Below, piece by piece: positions 35,607 to 44,027 of a DNA stretch of 64,000 nucleotides. Each line of letters begins with the position of its first letter. The first letter of the stretch is position 1. The translations under genes and the position numbers were made by a program. The notes under the pieces were generated by a model, which had not been told where the DNA came from, did not search any database, and saw only the letters and a list, made by a program, of their open reading frames with translations. Source of the DNA: Xylanibacillus composti (lineage in GTDB: Bacteria > Bacillota > Bacilli > Paenibacillales > K13); contig NZ_BOVK01000003.1 of the NCBI RefSeq assembly GCF_018403685.1, positions 40,238-104,237 of the forward strand. The letters are read 5' to 3'.

Positions 35607-35824
35607 TGTATCGCCAGGCAAAGCACACAGGTGACGACATGGCTTGCTGGGCGCTGGCGGCTCAGATCGATGAGTTGGAGAAGGAAATCGCTGAGGCACA
35701 TACCTCTGGAAACGGACGAATGACCGTCCTGGCCGACGGTCATCCGGTAATGCAAATATCAAATTTATTCGCTCCCATTGTACCGCAGTGGGCGGGGGAG
35801 TACAAGGGGGACAACGGACAATGA
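35537..35824 (+). CDS. Hypothetical phage protein, 95 aa
   Basis: Overlaps the previous gene by 70 nt in another frame. Helical N-terminal half, then a Pro/Trp-containing end. SD GATGAGGG is close to ATG 35537, so the true start could be slightly later. Confidence 0.5.
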   Translation: MGAVSGRAYDFAAARQRVMQLTMMYRQAKHTGDDMACWALAAQIDELEKEIAEAHTSGNGRMTVLADGHPVMQISNLFAPIVPQWAGEYKGDNGQ

Positions 35825-36072
35825 AAGCAACAGGTATTGTACGCAAAGTGGACGAGTTGGGTAGAGTGGTCATTCCAATCGAACTTCGGCGTACGTTGGG
35901 AGTCGGCGAGAAGGATCCACTCGAAATCTATGTAGATGGTGACCAAATCGTACTTCGCAAGTATCAGCCGGGCTGCGTGATCACCGGCAGCCAGGACGAT
36001 CTGATTGAGTACGGTGGTAAGCTTTACAGCCGGCAGGCGATTCAGCAGCTAGCTGCAAAAGCTGGTATTTAA
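35821..36072 (+). CDS. AbrB-family transition-state regulator
   Basis: 83 aa. MKATGIVRKVDELGRVVIPIELRRTLGV is the AbrB/SpoVT swapped-hairpin DNA-binding domain; the C-terminal part is shorter than in host AbrB. Start overlaps the previous stop. Phages carry AbrB homologues that may influence host transition-state genes (inference). Confidence 0.9.
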   Translation: MKATGIVRKVDELGRVVIPIELRRTLGVGEKDPLEIYVDGDQIVLRKYQPGCVITGSQDDLIEYGGKLYSRQAIQQLAAKAGI

Positions 36073-36079
36073 TGAATGG

Positions 36080-36170
36080 ACAAGGCTCGGCCTTGTCTCA
36101 GGGCGCACAAGCGGGTCCTCCTTCCCTCTTGTCATAGTGCTTGTGCGTCCTGAGATGCGGCTGACGCATC
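36080..36170 (+). ncRNA. Three consecutive strong hairpins upstream of a tRNA-like RNA
   Basis: Hairpin 1: ACAAGGC-TCG-GCCTTGT (36080-36096). Hairpin 2: 17-bp stem 36096-36112/36139-36155 (TCTCAGG...CAAGC with GCTTG...CCTGAGA), one G-T wobble. Hairpin 3: GATGCG-GCTGA-CGCATC (36154-36170). Part of the 477-nt gene-free stretch 36073-36549. Confidence 0.7.
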
Positions 36171-36171
36171 A

Positions 36172-36372
36172 TGAGTGGTGGCGGAATAGGTAGACGCTAT
36201 TGGCAGTTAAGGGACGGTCATACTTTCGAATGCCCGCCTAGAACAAGTTGGGTGAGAAGGTGTAAGGCGGGGTGGCCGTTAAAATCACTGGAAACTGAAA
36301 CTGTATTCCCTCGCAAGAGTGCCAACTTACGGTGATATATTCCCATGCAAGGTGCAAATCCTTGCCCACTCT
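36172..36372 (+). ncRNA. tRNA-Leu-like RNA interrupted by a 114-nt structured insertion
   Basis: Acceptor GAGTGG (36173-36178) pairs with CCACTC (36366-36371). TGGCGGAATAGGTAGACGC (36179-36197) is a tRNA-Leu D arm. T arm: GCAAGG/CCTTGC (36347-36352/36360-36365) with loop TGCAAAT. TTGGCA (36200-36205) pairs with TGCCAA (36320-36325) where the anticodon stem belongs, but 114 nt lie between, with inner stems AGGGA/TCCCT and CCCGCCT/AGGCGGG. A canonical anticodon loop is not obtained by simple removal. No group I intron core is visible. Confidence 0.5.
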
Positions 36373-36479
36373 GTTTATATCGTGAGGGTTTTGCGTTTCC
36401 GGTGCTGTTTTCCCTCATCAAAAAACCTGAACCGGTTCGCGTCCGCAGCTGCGCGTAGAAAATACGGCTGCACGCACCA

Positions 36480-36531
36480 AAGCGCCCGCTGGCTATGGTC
36501 TCGGCTGTACGGCGGCGGGCGTTCAATACAT
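36480..36531 (+). ncRNA. GC-rich hairpin before 36550
   Basis: GCGCCCGC pairs with GCGGGCGT across about 35 nt; closes the structured stretch 36073-36549. Further palindromes (GAACCGGTTC, 36429-36438) lie between it and the tRNA-like RNA. Confidence 0.45.
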
Positions 36532-36549
36532 AGGGAAAGGAGGGATACC

Positions 36550-36741
36550 ATGAAGCCAAGCGTAGGAAGGATTGTGCACTTTCACACGTCGAATGGCCCT
36601 GCTGCCGCGATTGTCATCAATGTGCATAGTGAGTTGGAAGTGGATCTGCAGGTGTTTCATGCGGATGGCAGCATCAAGTGGGTCACAGATGTTCCAGCAG
36701 GTGTTGCTGTAGGCTGCTGGGACTGGCCGCCCAGAGTTTGA
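36550..36741 (+). CDS. Hypothetical phage protein, 63 aa
   Basis: MKPSVGRIVHFHTSNGPAAA..., a small all-beta protein of a type common in phages of Bacillota (KPSVGRIVH at the start, CWDWPPRV at the end). Function unknown. GGGAAAGGAGGG upstream. Confidence 0.75.
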   Translation: MKPSVGRIVHFHTSNGPAAAIVINVHSELEVDLQVFHADGSIKWVTDVPAGVAVGCWDWPPRV

Positions 36742-36754
36742 AAGGAGGATCTAC

Positions 36755-36874
36755 ATGGGAGAAGCTGCTGATATGGTGCTTGAAGGACTGTTGTGCCAGG
36801 TATGTGGTCAGTTGATCGACGGCGATGAGCCAGGTCATCCGAGGTCCTGCGTTGACTGCAAGAACGAAAAATAG
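36755..36874 (+). CDS. Small zinc-ribbon phage protein, 39 aa
   Basis: Two CxxC knuckles (CQVCG and CVDCK) in 39 residues: a minimal zinc finger, often annotated as hypothetical. AAAGGAGG 6-8 nt upstream. A GCCCCT/AGGGGC hairpin overlaps the stop region. Confidence 0.75.
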   Translation: MGEAADMVLEGLLCQVCGQLIDGDEPGHPRSCVDCKNEK

Positions 36875-36953
36875 CCCCTCTGCCAAGGGGCCACTCAAAA
36901 CATATGAACGCCCTTATGATACCACGGATTCATGAGGGCTACAAGGAGGAGCT

Positions 36954-37358
36954 ATGGACATAGTCGGCATTATCAAAGAAATAGTGAAAGGCCCAGCACC
37001 AGTCGTTGCGGTCGTTCCTGAGGAGAAATTGACGCGGTTACGCGCTATTAAAATGGAGCGCTTCATACATGCGACGACAATTCAGGTGGCGATCACACAG
37101 AATCTGATTGAATATATGTGGTCGATTAGCCCTGATAGATTCGCGAAGGAAAGTGAAGCTGTTTTGAAGGAATCTAGGGAAGCATTCAAAGTATCGGAAC
37201 AATCGGCTTCATTAAAGGCCGAATTTGACCGGTTAGTGGAAGAGGAAAACAGTGAAGTAGCTGCAATATTGTTTGCCTATGGCTTTGATCCTCGATATGG
37301 ATACACCTTAGATGATCACTCGGGTGAAATACGCGGAAAGGTGATGACCAATGAATAA
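36954..37358 (+). CDS. Hypothetical phage protein, 134 aa
   Basis: Helical, no motif recognised. ACAAGGAGGAG precedes ATG 36954. Overlaps the next gene by 8 nt. First gene of the recombination module operon. Confidence 0.65.
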   Translation: MDIVGIIKEIVKGPAPVVAVVPEEKLTRLRAIKMERFIHATTIQVAITQNLIEYMWSISPDRFAKESEAVLKESREAFKVSEQSASLKAEFDRLVEEENSEVAAILFAYGFDPRYGYTLDDHSGEIRGKVMTNE

Positions 37359-37680
37359 ACAGCAAATCATGAATCGATTACTGGAGTTGCCTGCGGAGAT
37401 CGCCAATGCAGAGGAAGATGTGCTGCAGGCGAATGGTAAGTTGATCTTGGCTAAGGACATGTTACAGCAGAAAGAGGATTCTTTGCTTCTTGGCAACGTC
37501 ATCGACGGTAAGAATGCGGAGATCCGTGCTGCTCAGATGCGGCAAAATACGCAGAATGAGCGTGAAGCGCTGGCCGACGCTGAACTGATACTGAAAAACG
37601 CAACAGCTCGGCTGGGCAGGTTGCGGGATGAATTCAAAGCTCTGCGGGCTGTAGTGGACCTGCTCAAGGAGGTGGCGTAA
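37351..37680 (+). CDS. Coiled-coil phage protein, 109 aa
   Basis: Almost entirely alpha-helical with heptads (LQQKEDSLLLGNVIDGKNAE, then QRE/ALADAE). Directly upstream of the putative annealing protein; host-nuclease inhibitors often take this place and shape, but similarity is not clear. Confidence 0.6.
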   Translation: MNKQQIMNRLLELPAEIANAEEDVLQANGKLILAKDMLQQKEDSLLLGNVIDGKNAEIRAAQMRQNTQNEREALADAELILKNATARLGRLRDEFKALRAVVDLLKEVA

Positions 37681-38685
37681 TTGACCGAGGGCAACCTTCA
37701 GGTCATACCCCAATCCTCCGGTGGAAACACCGGGGGAGGGGCTATCGTCGATCTTGAGTTTGGTAGTGCCGCCGATCTCAGAAAGAAGTTGGACGCGATG
37801 AAACAGAAGCTGAACTTGACAAAAGAGTTCTTTCGCGAGGTTATGCAGGAAGGCGTCGACTACGGCATTATCCCAGGGACGGACAAGCCCACACTATACA
37901 AGGCGGGAGCGGAAGGGCTCTGTGAGTTTTATAATCTGGCTCCTACGATAGCATCGAAAGTCGAAGACAAAAGCCATGATACTGGTTATTACGCTGTAGA
38001 TGTGACTGTCCGTCTTATCCACCGCGGTACCGGTTCGATTATTGCCGAGGGCGTTGGCCATGCGAACACATTCGAGAGTCGATATCGCTGGCGGTGGGTT
38101 TCCGAGAAAGACCTGCCTCGTGGGATGGACAAGGAAGATCTCATATCCAAGGAGCGTAACGGAAGATACGGCAATTACGTTCAGTATCGCATTGAGAACG
38201 ACGACATGCATTCCATCTGGAATACCGTCCTTAAGATGGCGAAAAAGCGTGCGCTTGTCGATGCGGTGCTCTCAGCCACACGTTCAAGCGGCATTTTCGC
38301 TCAAACGCAAGAGGAGCTTGATGCCTATCTGCAAGGTTATGATCCGGATGGAGATCCGGAGGGCCAGCCAGCTGCACCGCCGCCCAAACGTCAGCAGAGT
38401 GGTAATCGTGGCGGAAATGGGAGCGCTGGACGTTCAGGGAATGGTGCGCGTGGCGGGGGCGGGACCCAGCAAAAGAATCGCGTACTCAATCTAATGAAGC
38501 AGCAAGGTCTGGATTGGAATGGCCTGGCCGAGGCAGCCAGCGCGGCGCTTGGTCGTCAAATCGGTAAGGTCATCCAGGACATCCAAACCGAGGCCGACTG
38601 GAAAGTCGTAGGTGATTACCTCGAAGACAGTGGCGTTCAGGAAGACCATGACCTTGATTTTGATCTGCCGGAGGGACCGGTATGA
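37681..38685 (+). CDS. Putative single-strand annealing/ssDNA-binding phage protein
   Basis: 334 aa, TTG start. Residues 35-225 form a conserved phage domain (LTKEFFREVMQEGVDYGIIP, YRWRW, MAKKRALVDAVLSATRSSGIF). The last motif resembles the Rad52/ERF helix that reads KRALRxxG; assignment as an annealing protein is inferred from this and from the SbcD/SbcC genes that follow. A Gly/Asn/Arg-rich linker (about 240-260) leads to a small helical C-terminal domain and acidic tail, as in SSB-type proteins. Confidence 0.55.
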   Translation: MTEGNLQVIPQSSGGNTGGGAIVDLEFGSAADLRKKLDAMKQKLNLTKEFFREVMQEGVDYGIIPGTDKPTLYKAGAEGLCEFYNLAPTIASKVEDKSHDTGYYAVDVTVRLIHRGTGSIIAEGVGHANTFESRYRWRWVSEKDLPRGMDKEDLISKERNGRYGNYVQYRIENDDMHSIWNTVLKMAKKRALVDAVLSATRSSGIFAQTQEELDAYLQGYDPDGDPEGQPAAPPPKRQQSGNRGGNGSAGRSGNGARGGGGTQQKNRVLNLMKQQGLDWNGLAEAASAALGRQIGKVIQDIQTEADWKVVGDYLEDSGVQEDHDLDFDLPEGPV

Positions 38686-39860
38686 AAATAGCACATGTAG
38701 CGGATGCACATTGGGGCTTCGGGTATCCCGGCCCCACGCCGGCGTCTCGCTTTGAAGACATCACTCGTACGATGGACTGGGTAGCTGATCGGATCATTGA
38801 GGAGGGATGTGAGCTTGTCTTGTTCGCCGGCGACGCCTTTAAGGATGCCCGTGTCTATATCGATCGGGCGACTGCTGAGATCAAGGCGTTCGTGGCCTGG
38901 CTCCGCCGGCTCTCGGATGCCGGCATTGAGGTGATCGTCATCAGCGGCACGCCGTCGCATGACGCTATCAGCGCCTATCATTTGATTCGAGAGATGCAGA
39001 TCCCGAGAGTAAAAGTGTTCACAGAGCCGGATTCAGCGGCCTTTGGTGACATCACGATCTGTTGTCTACCAGGCATAAACCGTTCCAGTTTTGCTACGGA
39101 TCCAGAATTCGCTGGACTCCCCCCGCATGAGTTTCATGCCAAGATGACGGAGAGCATTACAGATGAGTGTGAGTGTATGTCTGGCCATAGCGACGAAGGG
39201 CCGCGAATTCTTTTATCGCATCTGACCTATGATCTGGCCGACACAGGCTTTGAGGACGCGTTACTTCAAAACGAGCCGATCCTGACGGACGAAGCGGCGC
39301 GCATGTTCGACCTCGTATGTCTCGGACACATCCACCGCCCGCAGAAAGCTGGCAGCAACGTATTTTATTCCGGCGCTCCGGAGCGGCACAATTTCGGCGA
39401 CGAAAGAACCCTTCCAGGATTTTTTATTCATGAGTGGATGGAGGATGCACCTACCGCCGGATTTGATTCTGAATTTATCCCTACGCCTGCGCGCCGATTC
39501 CACACTATTGACTGGTGCGAAATGGACATTGAGGCATGGATGGATGGCCAAGTGGACGATTTCTTCGGCATTCGCGATGTTATCGTCCGGGTACGGTACA
39601 CCTGCAGCGAGGAGCTGCAGAAGCGCTTTGATCGACGATCGCTGGAAAAGGCGTTGTACGACGCCGGCGCTTTTTTTGTCGCCGAGATCCGGGCAGAGGT
39701 TGAGCGAACGGAGCGGATCCGTGACGCCGAAGTGACTGAGGGGCTGAATCCGCTGACGGCGTTGGCTGCTTGGGGAGCTAATCAAGGATACGAGGCAGCT
39801 GAAATTGCCGATTTGCAGGCTATAACGATCACACTGATGGAGGGGACGGCAAATGGCTGA
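38682..39860 (+). CDS. SbcD/Mre11-type nuclease subunit
   Basis: 392 aa. Metallophosphoesterase motifs: IAHVADAHWG (DxH), LFAGDAFKD (GD), SGTPSHD in place of GNHD, LSHLTYD and LGHIHRPQ (GHxH). The Asn of the third motif is replaced (TPSH), seen in several phage SbcD proteins as far as I recall. Pairs with the SbcC-like ATPase at 40320 to cut hairpins and ends. ATGA overlap with the preceding stop. Confidence 0.85.
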   Translation: MKIAHVADAHWGFGYPGPTPASRFEDITRTMDWVADRIIEEGCELVLFAGDAFKDARVYIDRATAEIKAFVAWLRRLSDAGIEVIVISGTPSHDAISAYHLIREMQIPRVKVFTEPDSAAFGDITICCLPGINRSSFATDPEFAGLPPHEFHAKMTESITDECECMSGHSDEGPRILLSHLTYDLADTGFEDALLQNEPILTDEAARMFDLVCLGHIHRPQKAGSNVFYSGAPERHNFGDERTLPGFFIHEWMEDAPTAGFDSEFIPTPARRFHTIDWCEMDIEAWMDGQVDDFFGIRDVIVRVRYTCSEELQKRFDRRSLEKALYDAGAFFVAEIRAEVERTERIRDAEVTEGLNPLTALAAWGANQGYEAAEIADLQAITITLMEGTANG

Positions 39861-40323
39861 TCTAACAGAACATTCTACAGCTGGAGAAGCGAAGAATTTT
39901 CTGTTCTACCATATGAATTCGACTAAAGCTGTCGATGGCGTTTCAGAGATACCACGTTCCACAGTGAATTCAAGTTTGACTAAGGAACAAGCATGGAACG
40001 TCTTCTTCGGAGCGATTATGAAAAAAGAGGATTCCGAGCCCATTCACTATCTTGCACTCCGGAACATGATCCGGGAGTTCGGCTCCTACTATGAGGACGA
40101 GGCTGCAAGTTGTGGTAACAACCACATGACGTGCATCGGCTGCGGCCTGCCACCCGATCAAATCGAGGAATATATCGAGATGGCACGAGAAGAGGGAACG
40201 ACTCCGGAACAGTTCGTAATGTCAGAGGAAGGCACTTATAACGCATTTGAACCTGGTCGATTCTATTGCACTTCATGCTACGTCAATGCTGATATGCCAA
40301 TTATCGGGGAGGATAGCGCATGA
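39853..40323 (+). CDS. Cys-rich phage protein between SbcD and SbcC, 156 aa
   Basis: Contains CGNNHMTCIGC in the middle and CTSC near the end, a probable zinc ribbon. Not recognised further. Overlaps both neighbours, so it is co-translated with the nuclease complex and may be an accessory subunit (inference). Confidence 0.65.
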   Translation: MADLTEHSTAGEAKNFLFYHMNSTKAVDGVSEIPRSTVNSSLTKEQAWNVFFGAIMKKEDSEPIHYLALRNMIREFGSYYEDEAASCGNNHMTCIGCGLPPDQIEEYIEMAREEGTTPEQFVMSEEGTYNAFEPGRFYCTSCYVNADMPIIGEDSA

Positions 40324-42854
40324 TTCCACTTCGTCTCATCATCCAAAATTTCCGCGCCATCGAACACGCCGACATTGATTTGTCGGCTGTCTCCTTGGCA
40401 GCGATAGCCGGCCGGAACGGAGCCGGGAAGTCATCGGCTTTCACGCTAGCGCCGCGCTTCGCTCTTTTCGGTGACGTGATAAATGGCGTGTCAATGGACA
40501 ACCTTGTTCGACGTGGTGCGCAAGAGATGTCGGTTGAATTTCAATTCGAACACCAGGGCAGCTTGTTCCGAGCGATCCGGACGCGTAGCACGAAAGGCAA
40601 AGGCAAGTCGACGTTGGAGCTGCAGGAGCGCGTTGGCGACAAGTGGGAGAGTCGCAGCGCTGAGAAGATCACGGATACAGAGGCCGTTATCCGCAATCTG
40701 CTCAACCTGGACGACGAGACGTTCACGGCCAGCTCTATGATCCTGCAAGGCCAGGCTAATGCCTTCACCGGCGCGACGGCCGGCAAGCGAAAGGAGATCC
40801 TTTCGCAGATTCTTGGCCTTAATGTTTACGAGTTGTTGCAGGAGCGTGCCCGCCAGCGGGCCAACCTGCTGAACATTGAGATTGAGAAGACCAAAGACAA
40901 GATTCTGACGCTGGACGAGCGGCTGTCCCACCTCCCCAACAAGGAGGATGAGTTGCGCAGTCTCGAGGAACTGAATGCGTTTACTCAAAAGCAGCTTGCT
41001 GACAAGGAGTCGTCCGTTCGTGAGCTGGAGGCGAAAGTCACCCTTCTCGACAACAAGCAGGCACGCTGCCGCCAAATCGATCAGGACGTGCAGGTAATTG
41101 ACCAGGAGACCGCCAGCCTGCAGAATGAGCGGGCAGACTTACAAGCGCGTCTCGAGCGGGTCGAGAAGATACTGGCCCATGAGTCCGAGATCTTGGCCAA
41201 GTCGGTCGAATTGGAGGCAGTCAAGGAAACGATGACCTCCCTGGAGGCTCGGAAACCGGAGTTGGAGAGGCTGCGACGCGATCTGGCTGCGACGGAAGCG
41301 GATCTGCATCAAATGGATGAGGGCCTGATCAAGTTGGCGGAGCGCATCAACATCCTGAAGCTGCAGCTTGCTGATCGTGAGAAGATCAAGCAGGAAGCCG
41401 ACGAGTACGAGCGCGAGTCGGGGCGGCTGCGGGAATATGAGGAGAAGGCCGAGCGTTGGAACCTGTTGGAGGCAGAATTGGGTTCGCTCGATGCACAACA
41501 TGCAGGAGAACTGCTTCGGCTCGATACCGAGGAGCGTCGCCTCAAAGAGAAGATCGCCGCGCTCGAGGAGCAGGAGGCACACATCCATGATAGTGGCTGC
41601 CTGCCGACCTGCAGGTTTCAGCAAGCGGCCGCGGTCGCCGTGGCAGAGCTACCGGGTTTGCGTCGGAGCTTGGCTGAGTTGGACTGTTCTGCGGCCAACG
41701 CTCTTGCGGATCTGATCGCCGAAAAGAGGCGTGAGCAGCAGGAGATCGACCACGATCCCGAGGAATTCCGCGTCTGCAAAGCAAAGGTTGTTGCGCTGCA
41801 GGCTGCCGCTAACGCCTATGCTCAATTGGCCGGCAAAGAGGAGCTGCTGCAACAATTGGAGCAGCAGCATGAGGAAAAATTGGCTCGCAAGGAGAACTCA
41901 TCGATCCGCCGAAACGATCTGCACAAGCAATTGACGATCCTTCAGGCAGCACTCTCGCCGGTGCCGGAGCTTCAGGCGCGCGCCGACAGTCTGCAGCCAT
42001 GGGCCGAACTCAAGGACTCGATCGGCGCGGCACGCGAATCTTCGACGAATGCCCGAGAGCGCATCAATGCCATTGATCGGGAGATATCTGGCAAGCAAGA
42101 GCATCGGGGCAACTTGCTGGCGGAGCGTGGCGGCTTGGAATTGGACGTGCTCAAATATGACGCGATTAACTTGGATCTATCGACCACCCGAGATGCACTG
42201 AAGCATCTCCGCAGGCAGCTCGCCACACAGGCTGAGCAGATCGGCGGGATCAAGGCGGTGTTGGCTGCTCTTGATGCCGATCAACAGGAGCGTGGTCGCC
42301 TGGCAGCCGAACTGGAGCCGAAGGCGCTGCGTTGGACGCGGTATCAGACGCTGATCAAGGCTTTCGGCAGGGACGGCATTCCGGCGATAATCATTGAAAA
42401 TGCGGTGCCGCAGCTTGAGCGGATCGCAAACGAGATCCTTGGCCAGATGAGCAAAGGCAAGCATTACGTCCGCTTCGAGACGCAACGAGAGCTGAAGAGT
42501 CGGGACGGCGTCGCCGAAACACTGGACATCATGATCGGCGACTGGACGGCGGAGCGGCCATATGAGACATTCAGCGGCGGCGAACAGCTCCGCATCGACT
42601 ATGCAATCCGCTTTGCCCTGGCTGAATTGCTTGCACAGCGTGCAGGCAGCAAGGTCGAGTGGCTGACGATCGACGAGGGCCTTGGCTCTCAGGATGCGGA
42701 GCATCGTTCTCTTGTTCTGGATTCTATCAAATCCGTGGCGGATCGATTTAAGAGAGTCCTAGTCATCACGCATATCGAGGATGCCCAGGCAGCTTTTGAT
42801 CAAGTGATCCGCTTCGAAAATGCGGACGGCGGTGTCGAGGTTCATGTCGACTGA
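40320..42854 (+). CDS. SbcC/Rad50-type ATPase subunit
   Basis: 844 aa. Walker A GRNGAGKSS (about residues 31-39), two long coiled coils flanking a zinc hook CLPTC (about residue 425), signature FSGGEQLRIDYAIRFALAE and Walker B WLTIDEGLGSQD near the C-terminus. Forms the SbcCD nuclease with the 38682 product. ATGA overlap at the start. Confidence 0.93.
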   Translation: MIPLRLIIQNFRAIEHADIDLSAVSLAAIAGRNGAGKSSAFTLAPRFALFGDVINGVSMDNLVRRGAQEMSVEFQFEHQGSLFRAIRTRSTKGKGKSTLELQERVGDKWESRSAEKITDTEAVIRNLLNLDDETFTASSMILQGQANAFTGATAGKRKEILSQILGLNVYELLQERARQRANLLNIEIEKTKDKILTLDERLSHLPNKEDELRSLEELNAFTQKQLADKESSVRELEAKVTLLDNKQARCRQIDQDVQVIDQETASLQNERADLQARLERVEKILAHESEILAKSVELEAVKETMTSLEARKPELERLRRDLAATEADLHQMDEGLIKLAERINILKLQLADREKIKQEADEYERESGRLREYEEKAERWNLLEAELGSLDAQHAGELLRLDTEERRLKEKIAALEEQEAHIHDSGCLPTCRFQQAAAVAVAELPGLRRSLAELDCSAANALADLIAEKRREQQEIDHDPEEFRVCKAKVVALQAAANAYAQLAGKEELLQQLEQQHEEKLARKENSSIRRNDLHKQLTILQAALSPVPELQARADSLQPWAELKDSIGAARESSTNARERINAIDREISGKQEHRGNLLAERGGLELDVLKYDAINLDLSTTRDALKHLRRQLATQAEQIGGIKAVLAALDADQQERGRLAAELEPKALRWTRYQTLIKAFGRDGIPAIIIENAVPQLERIANEILGQMSKGKHYVRFETQRELKSRDGVAETLDIMIGDWTAERPYETFSGGEQLRIDYAIRFALAELLAQRAGSKVEWLTIDEGLGSQDAEHRSLVLDSIKSVADRFKRVLVITHIEDAQAAFDQVIRFENADGGVEVHVD

Positions 42855-43059
42855 TCCGTTGTATGACGACTACGGCGTTCCATTGATGCAATCTATGGTC
42901 GGGGAACGTATATGGTCGCTCTACAAGTCCGATCCGGCGGCTTTTAAGAGGGAAGTTAAGGCATACTTCGCCCGAGGCATGGCCGGATGGACGGTTGTGA
43001 AAGCCAGCTACCAGCACCGCACTATTTGGTTGCGAGATGACAGGAGGAGACAACCTTGA
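42844..43059 (+). CDS. Hypothetical phage protein, 71 aa
   Basis: Begins 11 nt before the SbcC stop in another frame. Sequence MSTDPLYDDYGVPLMQSMVG... unrecognised. Overlaps the next start. Confidence 0.6.
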   Translation: MSTDPLYDDYGVPLMQSMVGERIWSLYKSDPAAFKREVKAYFARGMAGWTVVKASYQHRTIWLRDDRRRQP

Positions 43060-43664
43060 TTGATGACATTACTGTTTTTGATTTTGAGACCACCGGCATC
43101 GATCCAAAGCAAGACCGCATAGTTGAGGTCGCCGCGATCCGCTGCATCGATGGGCAGATCGTCAGCCAGTTTCAAAGCCTGGTTCAATTTAATGGTGAGC
43201 TGCCGGACAAAATCACGGAGATTACCGGCCTGACCGCTGCTGATCTGGCGCAAGGCATGCCAGAGGACTTGGCCTTCAAGATTCTGCGGAACATGGCTCA
43301 GGACAGTATTCTTGTCGCACACAACGCGGCTTTTGACCTTGCGTTTCTGCACTATTGGATGCAGCGCACCGGCGGCCGCACGTTCAGCAATGATTTTATC
43401 GATACAATGACCATTTCGCGGGAGCGCCATGAGTATCCGCATAAGTTGATTGATATGACCGCACGCTACGGCATCAAGCTTACTGGTGCTCATCGCGCCC
43501 TCAACGATGTGATCGGATGCTGGGAACTGCTTAAGGCTATGCATGCCGAAGAGCCAATTGATGATTGGGTCAATCGCTTGGGTTACCTGAGTAAATATGG
43601 CCCCCCGCAGTGGGCGCCGAAGCATGCCAAACTCTTTGGGACAAGCAATCGATATGCCAGTTGA
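43056..43664 (+). CDS. DnaQ-like 3'-5' exonuclease
   Basis: 202 aa. DEDDh motifs: VFDFETTGID (Exo I), HNAAFDLAFL (Exo II) and HRALNDVIGCWELL (Exo III). Single-domain exonuclease like the epsilon subunit of Pol III. TTG start with GGAGGAGA upstream. Confidence 0.9.
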   Translation: MIDDITVFDFETTGIDPKQDRIVEVAAIRCIDGQIVSQFQSLVQFNGELPDKITEITGLTAADLAQGMPEDLAFKILRNMAQDSILVAHNAAFDLAFLHYWMQRTGGRTFSNDFIDTMTISRERHEYPHKLIDMTARYGIKLTGAHRALNDVIGCWELLKAMHAEEPIDDWVNRLGYLSKYGPPQWAPKHAKLFGTSNRYAS

Positions 43665-43866
43665 GCAGATGGAGTTGTTCGCCCAGGAGCCTGCTGCAGA
43701 CGCTCCTAAACCGCTCAACGGCATGTACTACGAGCAGAGCAGCCGGAAGTTTGTGTCATTCGTACTCGGCCGGCGGTATTGGGAGCGGTTGGCCAGCCTC
43801 TGCAGGCCGCCAATGTATTCAAAGGAATGGCAGGAGAAAATCAAGAGGGAAAGGGCGATACCATGA
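43654..43866 (+). CDS. Hypothetical phage protein, 70 aa
   Basis: MPVEQMELFAQEP... then a Tyr/Arg-rich half. QMELF resembles a beta-clamp binding motif (QxxLF), so it might contact the host sliding clamp (inference). Start chosen at ATG 43654; SD weak. Confidence 0.55.
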   Translation: MPVEQMELFAQEPAADAPKPLNGMYYEQSSRKFVSFVLGRRYWERLASLCRPPMYSKEWQEKIKRERAIP

Positions 43867-44015
43867 AAAACGGCAAACGGCCGACACGGCGGCAAAAGTT
43901 CATGATAATAGACGCAGGATTGTCGCCGAAAGTATGGTTGGTAGAGAAGGCGCTGCCTGGTGAACTGCACCTGATTCATCGGTATACGTCCATTCGTAAG
44001 ATCATTTCGGTATAG
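43863..44015 (+). CDS. DUF6906-like phage protein, 50 aa
   Basis: MKNGKRPTRRQKFMIIDAGL...PKVWLV...LIHRYT: the pattern of a small basic protein family common in phages of Bacillota. ATGA overlap; AGGGAAAGGG upstream. Confidence 0.7.
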   Translation: MKNGKRPTRRQKFMIIDAGLSPKVWLVEKALPGELHLIHRYTSIRKIISV

Positions 44016-44027
44016 GGGGATCGGCGG

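Noticed and set aside
36172..36372. Ordinary tRNA gene or canonical group I intron
   Set aside because: The anticodon arm is not closed at normal distance, position 33 is not T in the direct reading, and the P/Q/R/S core elements of group I introns are not visible.
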